A DNA stretch of 12,394 nucleotides from Pseudarthrobacter sulfonivorans (GTDB lineage Bacteria > Actinomycetota > Actinomycetes > Actinomycetales > Micrococcaceae), in NCBI RefSeq assembly GCF_001484605.1, contig NZ_CP013748.1, positions 1 to 12,394 of the forward strand, read 5' to 3'. The notes below the pieces were generated by a model. That model was not told where the DNA came from, made no database searches, and worked only from the letters and a program-made list of their open reading frames with translations. A program made the position numbers and the translations under genes. Positions 1 to 12,394 of the stretch are shown in pieces. The first letter of the stretch is position 1, and the number at the start of each line of letters is the position of its first letter.

Positions 1-261
<261 letters not shown>

Positions 262-466
262 AGCACCTACAGATTGTTCATGCCATGTATGTGGTGTGGG
301 GGTTTGTCAGGAGTATATGCCCGTTGCGCAGACGTTTGTTCTGCGGCGGGTGCTCAAGGGTGGAATATCAACGAATAGCGGCCGCTTGTTTCTTTCCTTG
401 CCCAGTACGGATTCCCTCTTGGGGGTGTCCTGGAACGGTGTGGGTTGGGGGTGGGTGGTTTAGTGT

Positions 467-495
467 TTGGCACACTGTTGGGTCCTGAGGCAACA
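467..495 (+). other. 16S precursor processing stalk, 3' arm (operon A)
   Basis: This 29-nt element begins TTGGCACACTGTTGG and is complementary to the leader element that precedes 16S in operon B (6700-6728): 23 Watson-Crick pairs, 4 G-U pairs and 2 mismatches. The operon A leader is outside the window, so pairing is shown with the operon B leader, whose own spacer arm (8615-8643) has the same sequence. Such 16S-flanking stems are normally cut by RNase III. Confidence 0.8.
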
Positions 496-621
496 GGGCC
501 GGGGGATGGGGTTGCAGCTTACGGGTTGCGGTGTCGTCTGTCGGGTTTGTTTGTTTCTGGTTTCCTGGCTGCATCGATCACACGGTTGACCCTTTTGGGG
601 TTGTGTGTGGGGTGTGTGGTA

Positions 622-660
622 CGGGGTTGTTGTTTGAGAACTACATAGTGGACGCGAGCA
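622..660 (+). promoter_or_regulatory. boxA-like element inside 23S processing stalk, 5' arm (operon A)
   Basis: The core TTGTTTGAGAAC (630-641) matches the actinobacterial rrn boxA-like antitermination motif, and it recurs in the 16S leader at 6703-6713. The whole 39-nt element is complementary to 3971-4009 beyond 23S: 35 Watson-Crick pairs, 2 G-U pairs and 2 mismatches. One stretch can therefore serve first as a binding site for Nus factors in the nascent RNA, then as one arm of the stalk released by RNase III. The pairing is seen in the sequence; the dual role is inferred. Confidence 0.8.
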
Positions 661-772
661 TCTTTTATAAGAAGCAATTTCCAAGAATTATGAACCTGGA
701 TCTGTCCGCACTCTTTTGGGGTGTGGGTGGTTTTCATGGTTCTCTCGAAAATTAGCGTTTTTGATCTTTTGT

Positions 773-3906
<3,134 letters not shown>

Positions 3907-3910
3907 ACAC

Positions 3911-3954
3911 ACCACTGCAAACCTATTCAAAAGAGGTTTGCACCAACGGGTGGT
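3911..3954 (+). other. Copy-specific hairpin just after 23S (operon A form)
   Basis: TGCAAACCT (3916-3924) and AGGTTTGCA (3934-3942) form a perfect 9-bp stem with a 9-nt loop. An outer ACCAC/GTGGT pairing (3911-3915 with 3950-3954) can enclose it. The sequence at about 3916-3941 is the only place where operon A differs from operon B. Confidence 0.75.
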
Positions 3955-3970
3955 AAAAAGATAACAAGAC

Positions 3971-4009
3971 TGCTTGCGTCCACTATGTGGTTCCCAAACA
4001 ACAAACCCG
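3971..4009 (+). other. 23S precursor processing stalk, 3' arm (operon A)
   Basis: This element begins TGCTTGCGTCCACTATG and is the near-exact reverse complement of 622-660 upstream of 23S. Of 39 positions, 35 are Watson-Crick pairs, 2 are G-U and 2 are mismatches. Together the arms would loop out the whole 23S precursor and offer a long RNase III substrate. It contains a reverse-complement image of the boxA-like motif. Confidence 0.85.
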
Positions 4010-4061
4010 ACACGGGCACGTTGCAGGGAACAAAAAACACAACACAATAACAACACCACAC

Positions 4062-4080
4062 CTGCAACCAAAAGTTGCAG
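4062..4080 (+). other. Hairpin in 23S-5S spacer (operon A)
   Basis: CTGCAAC and GTTGCAG form a perfect 7-bp stem around a CAAAA loop. No T-run follows, so it is more likely an RNA-processing or spacer fold than a terminator. It is conserved in operon B at 12210-12228. Confidence 0.6.
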
Positions 4081-4090
4081 AAAGCATGTT

Positions 4091-4143
4091 GTAACCAGAT
4101 TTCCCACACACCCCCTTTCGGGTGTGACGGGTCGAAGGGTTAC
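4091..4143 (+). other. Pre-5S leader structure (operon A)
   Basis: CACACCC (4107-4113) pairs with GGGTGTG (4120-4126) around a 6-nt loop. Outside it, GTAACC (4091-4096) is complementary to GGTTAC (4138-4143), which includes the first five bases of mature 5S. This outer stem would compete with 5S helix I, so it may act as a precursor fold that is resolved on maturation. The complementarity is visible; the role is inferred. Confidence 0.5.
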
Positions 4144-4258
4144 GGCGGTCATAGCGTGGGGGAAACGCCCGGTCCCATTCCGAACCCGGAAGCTAAGACC
4201 CACAGCGCCGATGGTACTGCACCCGGGAGGGTGTGGGAGAGTAGGTCACCGCCGGAAC
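4139..4258 (+). rRNA. rrf: 5S ribosomal RNA (operon A)
   Basis: This 120-nt molecule starts GTTACGGCGGTCATAGCG and contains the conserved CCGAACCCGGAAGCTAAG segment and the GGGAGAGTAGGTC 3' part. The ends were set by helix I: CGGCGGT (4143-4149) pairs with ACCGCCG (4248-4254) and the terminal GTT pairs with AAC (4256-4258). It is the last gene of operon A and is followed at once by a terminator. Confidence 0.97.
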
Positions 4259-4270
4259 ATCATTACGGTC

Positions 4271-4304
4271 GAGAGCCCCCCAACCACCAGGTTGGGGGGC
4301 TCTC
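4271..4304 (+). terminator. Intrinsic terminator of rrn operon A
   Basis: GAGAGCCCCCCAACC (4271-4285) and its exact reverse complement (4290-4304) form a 15-bp stem with an ACCA tetraloop, 13 nt after 5S. The T-tract is weak (CCACTTTAA), which is common in high-GC actinobacteria. It could also stop transcription arriving on the minus strand. Confidence 0.9.
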
Positions 4305-4385
4305 CCACTTTAACCACCCACACCACAAACACGCAGCCCGGGACGCTCTCTCACTTAATGCAGCGAAAACCCGGACCCTCCTGCA

Positions 4386-4625
4386 GTGAATTTGGACACC
4401 CGCACCCACCACCCGCAGCAATGTCGCATCCGCGTGGTCAGCTTCATGTCCGCGTTCCAGCCCGAACCCAACAAGGTCGTATCGTACGGGCCGACTTTCC
4501 CTCGGCCGGATGTAGAAAGAGCGCTCCTCCGGCAGTATCAACGCAACTTAGAAATGACCGGTGGTGGCATGTTGGTTTGCCCGCTGGCGTACACCGGAGG
4601 CCGACCGGCTCCGATCTACCAGTAG
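4386..4625 (+). CDS. Doubtful small ORF, hypothetical protein
   Basis: I do not recognise this frame. From a GTG at 4386 it gives 79 residues; from the internal ATG at 4446 it gives 59 residues. Neither start has a clear Shine-Dalgarno sequence. The C-terminal part (MTGGGMLVCPLAYTGG and a final APIYQ) reads like protein sequence, and third-position GC from the ATG is about 70%, moderately above background. It lies downstream of the rrn terminator and converges with the YCII-type gene, with 19 nt between the stop codons. It may be the tail of a decayed gene or a chance frame in GC-rich DNA. No signal peptide, membrane segment or known motif is visible. Confidence 0.28.
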   Translation: MNLDTRTHHPQQCRIRVVSFMSAFQPEPNKVVSYGPTFPRPDVERALLRQYQRNLEMTGGGMLVCPLAYTGGRPAPIYQ

Positions 4626-4644
4626 GCCGGCGAGGTGCCGTCGG

Positions 4645-4986
4645 TCAGCTTGCCGGGTCGTACAGGAACTGCCGGACCTCTTGCGAGCAGCGGCAGGCGA
4701 CGGCGATCTTCGCGGCCCATTCAAGTGCCGCCTCCCGCGAGGGCAGCTCGAGAACGGTGTAGCCGCCGTTGGGCACCTTGTGGCCTGGGTACGTGCCCTC
4801 GGTGACGGTGCCGTCACCGGCCACGAGTACCGGGTCTACGTCCTCATCGGTCCCGCCGCCGAAGACGTACACACCCGCCGCCTTGGCCTCGTCGATGACG
4901 GCATGCGAGGCTTCGACTACCGCCTCGAAGTCCTCCTCGGGGACCACCATGGCCTCACCGGGGAACGAGATCAGGTACTTCGTCAT
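4645..4986 (-). CDS. YCII/DGPF-type small protein (dimeric alpha-beta barrel)
   Basis: The product is 113 residues starting MTKYLISFPGEAM, close to the usual length of the YCII-related (DGPF) family. Members are small ferredoxin-like alpha-beta barrel proteins, often of unknown substrate and often encoded beside ECF sigma factors. Features seen are an N-terminal beta strand (2-8), a helix (18-37), the loop DGTVTEGTYPG (58-68), then NGGYTVLELPSREAALEWA (73-91) and a C-terminal VRQFLYDP strand (104-111). The family's eponymous DGPF is replaced here by EGTY, so this is a divergent member. The frame is open further upstream, but the ATG at 4986 is preferred: AGAGGAG lies 7 nt before it and family homology begins there. 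No sigma factor gene is adjacent. Family placement is from memory of the motif pattern, not a search. Confidence 0.8.
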   Translation of the reverse strand: MTKYLISFPGEAMVVPEEDFEAVVEASHAVIDEAKAAGVYVFGGGTDEDVDPVLVAGDGTVTEGTYPGHKVPNGGYTVLELPSREAALEWAAKIAVACRCSQEVRQFLYDPAS

Positions 4987-4993
4987 TCGAGGA

Positions 4994-5000
4994 CTCCTCT
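4994..5000 (-). promoter_or_regulatory. Ribosome binding site of the YCII-type gene
   Basis: On the minus strand AGAGGAG precedes the ATG at 4986 with a 7-nt gap. It complements the anti-Shine-Dalgarno tail of the 16S in this window and decides the start against a longer in-frame GTG or ATG upstream. Confidence 0.75.
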
Positions 5001-5059
5001 GCTCCGGCGGCGCCATCCGACGGGCTCTTCTCTGCGGCACCGCTCTGGTGCCCAGACTG

Positions 5060-5090
5060 ATTATGGCTCTGGCGCCCGACATATGGTCAA
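5060..5090 (-). promoter_or_regulatory. Candidate promoter of the YCII-type gene
   Basis: On the minus strand TTGACC (5085-5090) and CATAAT (5060-5065) resemble housekeeping-sigma -35 and -10 boxes. The 19-nt gap is longer than the ideal 17. Transcription would start near 5053, giving a leader of about 65 nt. Nothing else coding is evident between 5001 and 5199. Confidence 0.35.
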
Positions 5091-5199
5091 GGTATGCGTC
5101 GCGGTCGACCCGCTGAAACTGCTCGAGCGGTACCGTCTGGGAGCACGTTCTAAAGCCCGCGCCCGCGAAGAAGGGCGAGGTTACGATCCGCTGCACCGG

Positions 5200-5507
5200 T
5201 GCATCGACTGCGGGCGCGTGTGGCGACACACCAGGCGTGGCGACCAGTACGTCACCGTCGTCATCGACCTCACCCGATCCGTGAGGGAACCGGCCCCGCG
5301 CGCCTGCTCGACATGGTAGACGGCCGCTCCAAACAGGCGTTCAAGGACTGGCTGGCCGAGCGACCCACGGCTTGGCGCGAAACCGTGGAGGCGGTCGCGG
5401 TCCTGGATCCCTTCCACGTGGCGCGCCTGGCCGGCAAGGCGCTCGATGAGTGCCGGCGTCGGGGCCAGCAGGCCATCCATGGCCACCGCGGCCGTACCGG
5501 TCTGTAG
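5200..5507 (+). pseudogene. ISL3-family transposase remnant (frameshifted, internally deleted)
   Basis: The translated pieces match the central part of actinobacterial ISL3 transposases. VWRHTRRGDQYVTVVIDLT (about 5218-5274) follows where the first catalytic aspartate region should be. In the next frame come IREGTGPARLLDMVDGRSKQ (from about 5276), then FKDWLAERPTAWRETVE and LDPFHVARLAGKALDECRRR. Joining the frames requires one extra C in the CCC run at 5273-5275, so a single-base deletion is likely. After VEAVA (near 5395) the text jumps straight to VLDPFH. The roughly 20 residues that normally sit there, with the second catalytic aspartate of the MDGF type, are missing. The frame stops after HGHRGRTGL, where an intact protein continues for well over 100 residues. 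The N-terminal zinc-finger/HTH part and the IS ends are not recognisable. It cannot be active. Family assignment is from memory of the conserved blocks. Confidence 0.85.
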
Positions 5508-5559
5508 AGGGCACGTCAAACGAATAGGCAACTCTGCCCGGAAGCATCGATTCCTGTGC

Positions 5560-5573
5560 CCACCATAAGGTGG
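5560..5573 (+). promoter_or_regulatory. Small hairpin over the methyltransferase ribosome binding site
   Basis: CCACC-ATAA-GGTGG is a 5-bp perfect inverted repeat whose right arm contains the AAGGTGG taken as the ribosome binding site of the gene at 5578. It might weaken initiation. It is short and could be chance. Confidence 0.35.
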
Positions 5574-5577
5574 CTGC

Positions 5578-6183
5578 ATGACGGATGCAGAGGTCGAGAC
5601 CGCGTACTCAAAGAGAGCCGCCGAGTACACTGCCAGATTTGGGTCGGTCGAGTCCTCTCATCCAGCTGACCGGAAGCTCGTAGCTGACTGGGTCGCACCT
5701 CTGGTGGGGCCAGTGCTGGATGTGGGATGCGGGCCCGGCCATTGGACCAAGTTCCTCGCGGACCAAGGGGCGGCGGTCGAAGGAATCGATTTGGTGCCGG
5801 CGTTCATCAAGCAAGCAGAAGCATCCTTCCCCGGCATCCCATTCCGCGTAGCCTCCCTCACGAGTCTCGGCGTTCCCGAAGGATATGCATCAGGCATCCT
5901 GGCCTGGTACTCGCTGATCCACTTTGAACCCGACCAGGTTCCCTCCGCTCTCCGGGAACTGGCACGGCGCCTGACTCCAGGCGGACTTCTCCTGCTAGGT
6001 CTGTTTGAAGGAGACGAAATCACGAGATTTCCACATGCGGTGACGCCTGCGTACTCCTGGCCCGTGGGAGACCTCAGCAGGATCCTTAGTGCAGCCGGCT
6101 TCGAAACCACCTCCCATCAGCGACGAACTGATCCTGGTCATCGGCCGCACGCCGCTATCAGTGCACGCCTGAGCCATTCATAA
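5578..6183 (+). CDS. Class I SAM-dependent methyltransferase
   Basis: The 201-residue product has the order of a Rossmann-fold methyltransferase (Methyltransf_11/25 or UbiE-like). Motif I VLDVGCGPG at 46-54 binds the SAM methionine/adenosine part. The acidic end of strand 2, VEGIDL (67-72), holds the aspartate expected to contact the ribose. Motif IV-like ILAWYSLIHF is at 107-116, and the post-motif RRLTPGGLLLLGLF at 130-143. The substrate cannot be told: the C-terminal third lacks a diagnostic motif. The ATG at 5578 has AAGGTGG 4 nt upstream. It lies 70 nt after the transposase remnant, is not in an evident operon, and points toward the second rrn operon with no clear terminator between. It is a soluble cytoplasmic enzyme by composition. 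The TPGGLLLLG block, typical of small-molecule methyltransferases, makes a small-molecule substrate more likely than rRNA, but this is inference. Confidence 0.88.
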   Translation: MTDAEVETAYSKRAAEYTARFGSVESSHPADRKLVADWVAPLVGPVLDVGCGPGHWTKFLADQGAAVEGIDLVPAFIKQAEASFPGIPFRVASLTSLGVPEGYASGILAWYSLIHFEPDQVPSALRELARRLTPGGLLLLGLFEGDEITRFPHAVTPAYSWPVGDLSRILSAAGFETTSHQRRTDPGHRPHAAISARLSHS

Positions 6184-6608
6184 GAGACAGCAACAGGAGG
6201 AATGCAGGCAGGCGAAAGGTAAACCGAAACTACAACAAGGCTTGGGCTGACCTGTAACCGGAAAGGCGACGGCCTGGGTTGAATCGGCCGTGGGCCAAAT
6301 CCTCGCGTGATGTGATCCAGTCAACAGAAACCCGTTCTGGCCGAATACTGCACCGGGACTCCGGTGAGCCCCTCAGATTCCCCGCCACGACGCGGATCCT
6401 GGGGGCATAGGACCCCTTGTGGGGGTGGATTTGCGGTGGGGGTTGGGTGGGTGTATTGTTTTCTAAGTCGCCGCGAGGGGAACAGCGAAGAGCTGGTTAC
6501 CGCGGGCGGCCAAACCCCCTAATTCAAGACCAAATGTTGGTTGTTCTTTTGAGCGCCTTTGTTTGGTGGGGATGTGTTTTCTGCTGGTGCGGGTCCTGGA
6601 ATATGGAT
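6184..6608 (+). other. Non-coding stretch upstream of rrn operon B
   Basis: No convincing gene is seen in this stretch on either strand. It begins with AGGAGG plus an ATG at about 6201 that opens only a six-codon frame. From about 6417 the base composition changes to the G/T-rich style of the rrn leader. A candidate distal promoter is at 6431-6459. A GACCCC-TTGT-GGGGGT hairpin at about 6411-6426 has no T-tract and is weak as a terminator. An open frame at 6417-6737 crosses the leader and is not protein-like. Confidence 0.7.
6431..6459 (+). promoter_or_regulatory. Candidate distal promoter (rrn operon B)
   Basis: TTGCGG (6431-6436) and TATTGT (6454-6459) are separated by 17 nt. Multiple promoters are common before actinobacterial rrn operons, but both boxes are imperfect. 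Confidence 0.25.
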
Positions 6609-6637
6609 TTGCATCGGGGCGGGAAACCGGGTAAGTT
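6609..6637 (+). promoter_or_regulatory. Candidate main promoter of rrn operon B
   Basis: TTGCAT (6609-6614) and TAAGTT (6632-6637) are separated by 17 nt. Transcription would start near 6644, about 60 nt before the boxA-like element and about 235 nt before 16S. A perfect palindrome GCTCCGGAGC (6647-6656) follows right after the predicted start. The layout resembles rrn leaders I recall from Arthrobacter relatives. Confidence 0.55.
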
Positions 6638-6699
6638 TGAAAAGTTGCTCCGGAGCGATCCACGGCCGATTGTATGGTTGTGGTGGTGCCGGGTGTGTC

Positions 6700-6728
6700 T
6701 GTTGTTTGAGAACTCAATAGTGTGCCAA
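6700..6728 (+). promoter_or_regulatory. boxA-like antitermination element and 16S stalk 5' arm (operon B)
   Basis: TGTTGTTTGAGAACTCAATA (6700-6719) matches the boxA-type element of actinobacterial rrn leaders, which loads Nus factors onto RNA polymerase. The same 29 nt pair with 8615-8643 beyond 16S: 23 Watson-Crick pairs, 4 G-U and 2 mismatches. This forms the stalk that frees pre-16S. Most of the first half is shared with the spacer element at 622-660. Confidence 0.8.
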
Positions 6729-6738
6729 GTTTGTTGAT

Positions 6739-6762
6739 ACCAATTTATTGTATTGAATTGGT
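6739..6762 (+). other. AT-rich hairpin in the 16S leader (operon B)
   Basis: ACCAATT (6739-6745) and AATTGGT (6756-6762) form a 7-bp stem with a 10-nt loop, between the processing-stalk arm and mature 16S. It is likely part of the leader RNA fold. Confidence 0.45.
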
Positions 6763-6878
6763 TGAATTGACTGGATCCGCCACCCCGTGGTGTGGTCTGG
6801 TTTTTACAGCTGGTTTCAAATTTTGTGCAGCCATTTTATCCTGTTATTTCCGGGGTTGGTGGTTGTGTCTGTTTTACT

Positions 6879-8409
<1,531 letters not shown>

Positions 8410-8614
8410 AGCACCTACAGATTGTTCATGCCATGTATGTGGTGTGGGGGTTTGTCAGGAGTATATGCCCGTTGCGCAGACGTTTGTTCTGCGGCGGGTG
8501 CTCAAGGGTGGAATATCAACGAATAGCGGCCGCTTGTTTCTTTCCTTGCCCAGTACGGATTCCCTCTTGGGGGTGTCCTGGAACGGTGTGGGTTGGGGGT
8601 GGGTGGTTTAGTGT

Positions 8615-8643
8615 TTGGCACACTGTTGGGTCCTGAGGCAACA
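8615..8643 (+). other. 16S precursor processing stalk, 3' arm (operon B)
   Basis: This arm is complementary to 6700-6728 in the leader of the same operon. It closes a stalk around the complete 16S gene and is the expected RNase III substrate. Confidence 0.82.
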
Positions 8644-8769
8644 GGGCCGGGGGATGGGGTTGCAGCTTACGGGTTGCGGTGTCGTCTGTCGGGTTTGTTT
8701 GTTTCTGGTTTCCTGGCTGCATCGATCACACGGTTGACCCTTTTGGGGTTGTGTGTGGGGTGTGTGGTA

Positions 8770-8808
8770 CGGGGTTGTTGTTTGAGAACTACATAGTGGA
8801 CGCGAGCA
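8770..8808 (+). promoter_or_regulatory. boxA-like element inside 23S processing stalk, 5' arm (operon B)
   Basis: This has the same sequence as 622-660. The TTGTTTGAGAAC core is at 8778-8789. Its pairing partner in this operon is 12119-12157. Confidence 0.8.
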
Positions 8809-8920
8809 TCTTTTATAAGAAGCAATTTCCAAGAATTATGAACCTGGATCTGTCCGCACTCTTTTGGGGTGTGGGTGGTTTTCATGGTTCTCTCGAAAAT
8901 TAGCGTTTTTGATCTTTTGT

Positions 8921-12054
<3,134 letters not shown>

Positions 12055-12058
12055 ACAC

Positions 12059-12102
12059 ACCACCCTGCAACCTATTCAAAAGAGTTCACACCAACGGGTG
12101 GT
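12059..12102 (+). other. Copy-specific hairpin just after 23S (operon B form)
   Basis: ACCACCC (12059-12065) pairs perfectly with GGGTGGT (12096-12102), a 7-bp outer stem that is only 5 bp in operon A. The inner 9-bp stem of operon A is lost; only a weak bulged TG..AAC / GTT..CA pairing remains. Total length is unchanged, so the two operons reach a stem-loop by different pairings. Confidence 0.7.
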
Positions 12103-12118
12103 AAAAAGATAACAAGAC

Positions 12119-12157
12119 TGCTTGCGTCCACTATGTGGTTCCCAAACAACAAACCCG
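12119..12157 (+). other. 23S precursor processing stalk, 3' arm (operon B)
   Basis: This arm is identical to 3971-4009 and complementary to 8770-8808, closing the stalk around the operon B 23S. Confidence 0.85.
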
Positions 12158-12286
12158 ACACGGGCACGTTGCAGGGAACAAAAAACACAACACAATAACA
12201 ACACCACACCTGCAACCAAAAGTTGCAGAAAGCATGTTGTAACCAGATTTCCCACACACCCCCTTTCGGGTGTGACGGGTCGAAGG

Positions 12287-12394
12287 GTTACGGCGGTCAT
12301 AGCGTGGGGGAAACGCCCGGTCCCATTCCGAACCCGGAAGCTAAGACCCACAGCGCCGATGGTACTGCACCCGGGAGGGTGTGGGAGAGTAGGT
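12287..12394 (+). rRNA. rrf: 5S ribosomal RNA (operon B, cut by window edge)
   Basis: These are the first 108 of about 120 nt, identical to 4139-4246. The last 12 nt and any terminator lie beyond the window. Confidence 0.97.

Larger units (their letters stand above)
3907..4138 (+). other. 23S-5S internal transcribed spacer, operon A
   Basis: This 232-nt spacer is rich in A and C. It holds a copy-specific hairpin (3911-3954), the 3' arm of the 23S processing stalk (3971-4009), a 7-bp hairpin (4062-4080) and a pre-5S structure (4091-4143). No tRNA or protein gene is visible. Confidence 0.9.
12055..12286 (+). other. 23S-5S internal transcribed spacer, operon B
   Basis: This spacer is 232 nt, as in operon A. 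It is identical by eye except for the patch at about 12064-12089. It repeats the spacer hairpin (12210-12228) and the pre-5S structure (12239-12291). Confidence 0.9.

Noticed and set aside
3974..4762. A 262-codon + strand frame crossing the 23S-5S spacer, 5S, the terminator and the region beyond
   Set aside because: It runs through mature 5S and a perfect terminator hairpin and overlaps the YCII-type gene on the other strand. Its composition is that of an overprinted frame.
4987..5229. N-terminal extension of the YCII-type gene by 81 codons
   Set aside because: Family homology and a good ribosome binding site both point to the ATG at 4986. The extension overlaps the transposase remnant and a promoter-like region.
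5181..5630. Minus-strand frame of 149 codons opposite the transposase remnant
   Set aside because: The + strand carries the recognisable ISL3 blocks; this is their shadow.
6767..6795. TTGACT in the 16S leader as a -35 box
   Set aside because: No -10-like hexamer lies at 16-19 nt, and the position is inside the transcribed leader after boxA.
4259..6878. A defence island, toxin-antitoxin pair or new multi-gene system between the rrn operons
   Set aside because: Only two intact genes are supported, on opposite strands and without shared context, plus one IS fossil. Nothing indicates a functional system, and no CRISPR-like repeat array is present.

Overview
The window comes from a high-GC Gram-positive bacterium of the Micrococcaceae, most likely Arthrobacter in the broad sense. 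This rests on the 16S signature, a 23S of about 3.13 kb carrying the actinobacterial helix 54a insertion, a 16S-23S spacer without tRNA genes, and the TGTTTGAGAAC boxA-like elements typical of actinobacterial rrn leaders. The genus call comes from recognising the 16S sequence, not from a search.

Layout: almost everything is ribosomal RNA, all on the + strand. Operon A enters with the last 257 nt of 16S (1-257), then a 515-nt spacer, 23S (773-3906), a 232-nt spacer, a complete 5S (4139-4258) and a strong terminator hairpin (4271-4304). Operon B is a direct repeat of it 8,148 bp downstream. It has a leader with candidate promoters (about 6430-6878), a complete 16S (about 6879-8405), a spacer, 23S (8921-12054), a spacer, and a 5S cut off by the window edge (12287-12394). 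By eye the shared 4,246 nt are identical in both operons, except for one patch of about 26 nt just after 23S where two sequences form alternative hairpins.

Between the operons lie about 2.6 kb (4259-6878) of accessory-looking DNA. It holds a doubtful small ORF (4386-4625, +), a YCII/DGPF-type small protein gene (4645-4986, -), a frameshifted and internally deleted remnant of an ISL3-family transposase (about 5200-5507, +), and a class I SAM-dependent methyltransferase gene (5578-6183, +). About 700 nt of non-coding DNA and rrn leader follow. These genes do not form a recognisable pathway. The island looks like filler between two duplicated rrn units, with an IS fossil as a sign of past rearrangement.

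The most instructive structure is in the rrn spacers. Long inverted repeats flank 16S (6700-6728 with 8615-8643) and 23S (622-660 with 3971-4009, and the operon B equivalents). They would form the precursor processing stalks, and the 5' arm of each stalk contains the boxA-like antitermination element. I found no defence system, CRISPR array or evident new multi-gene system.
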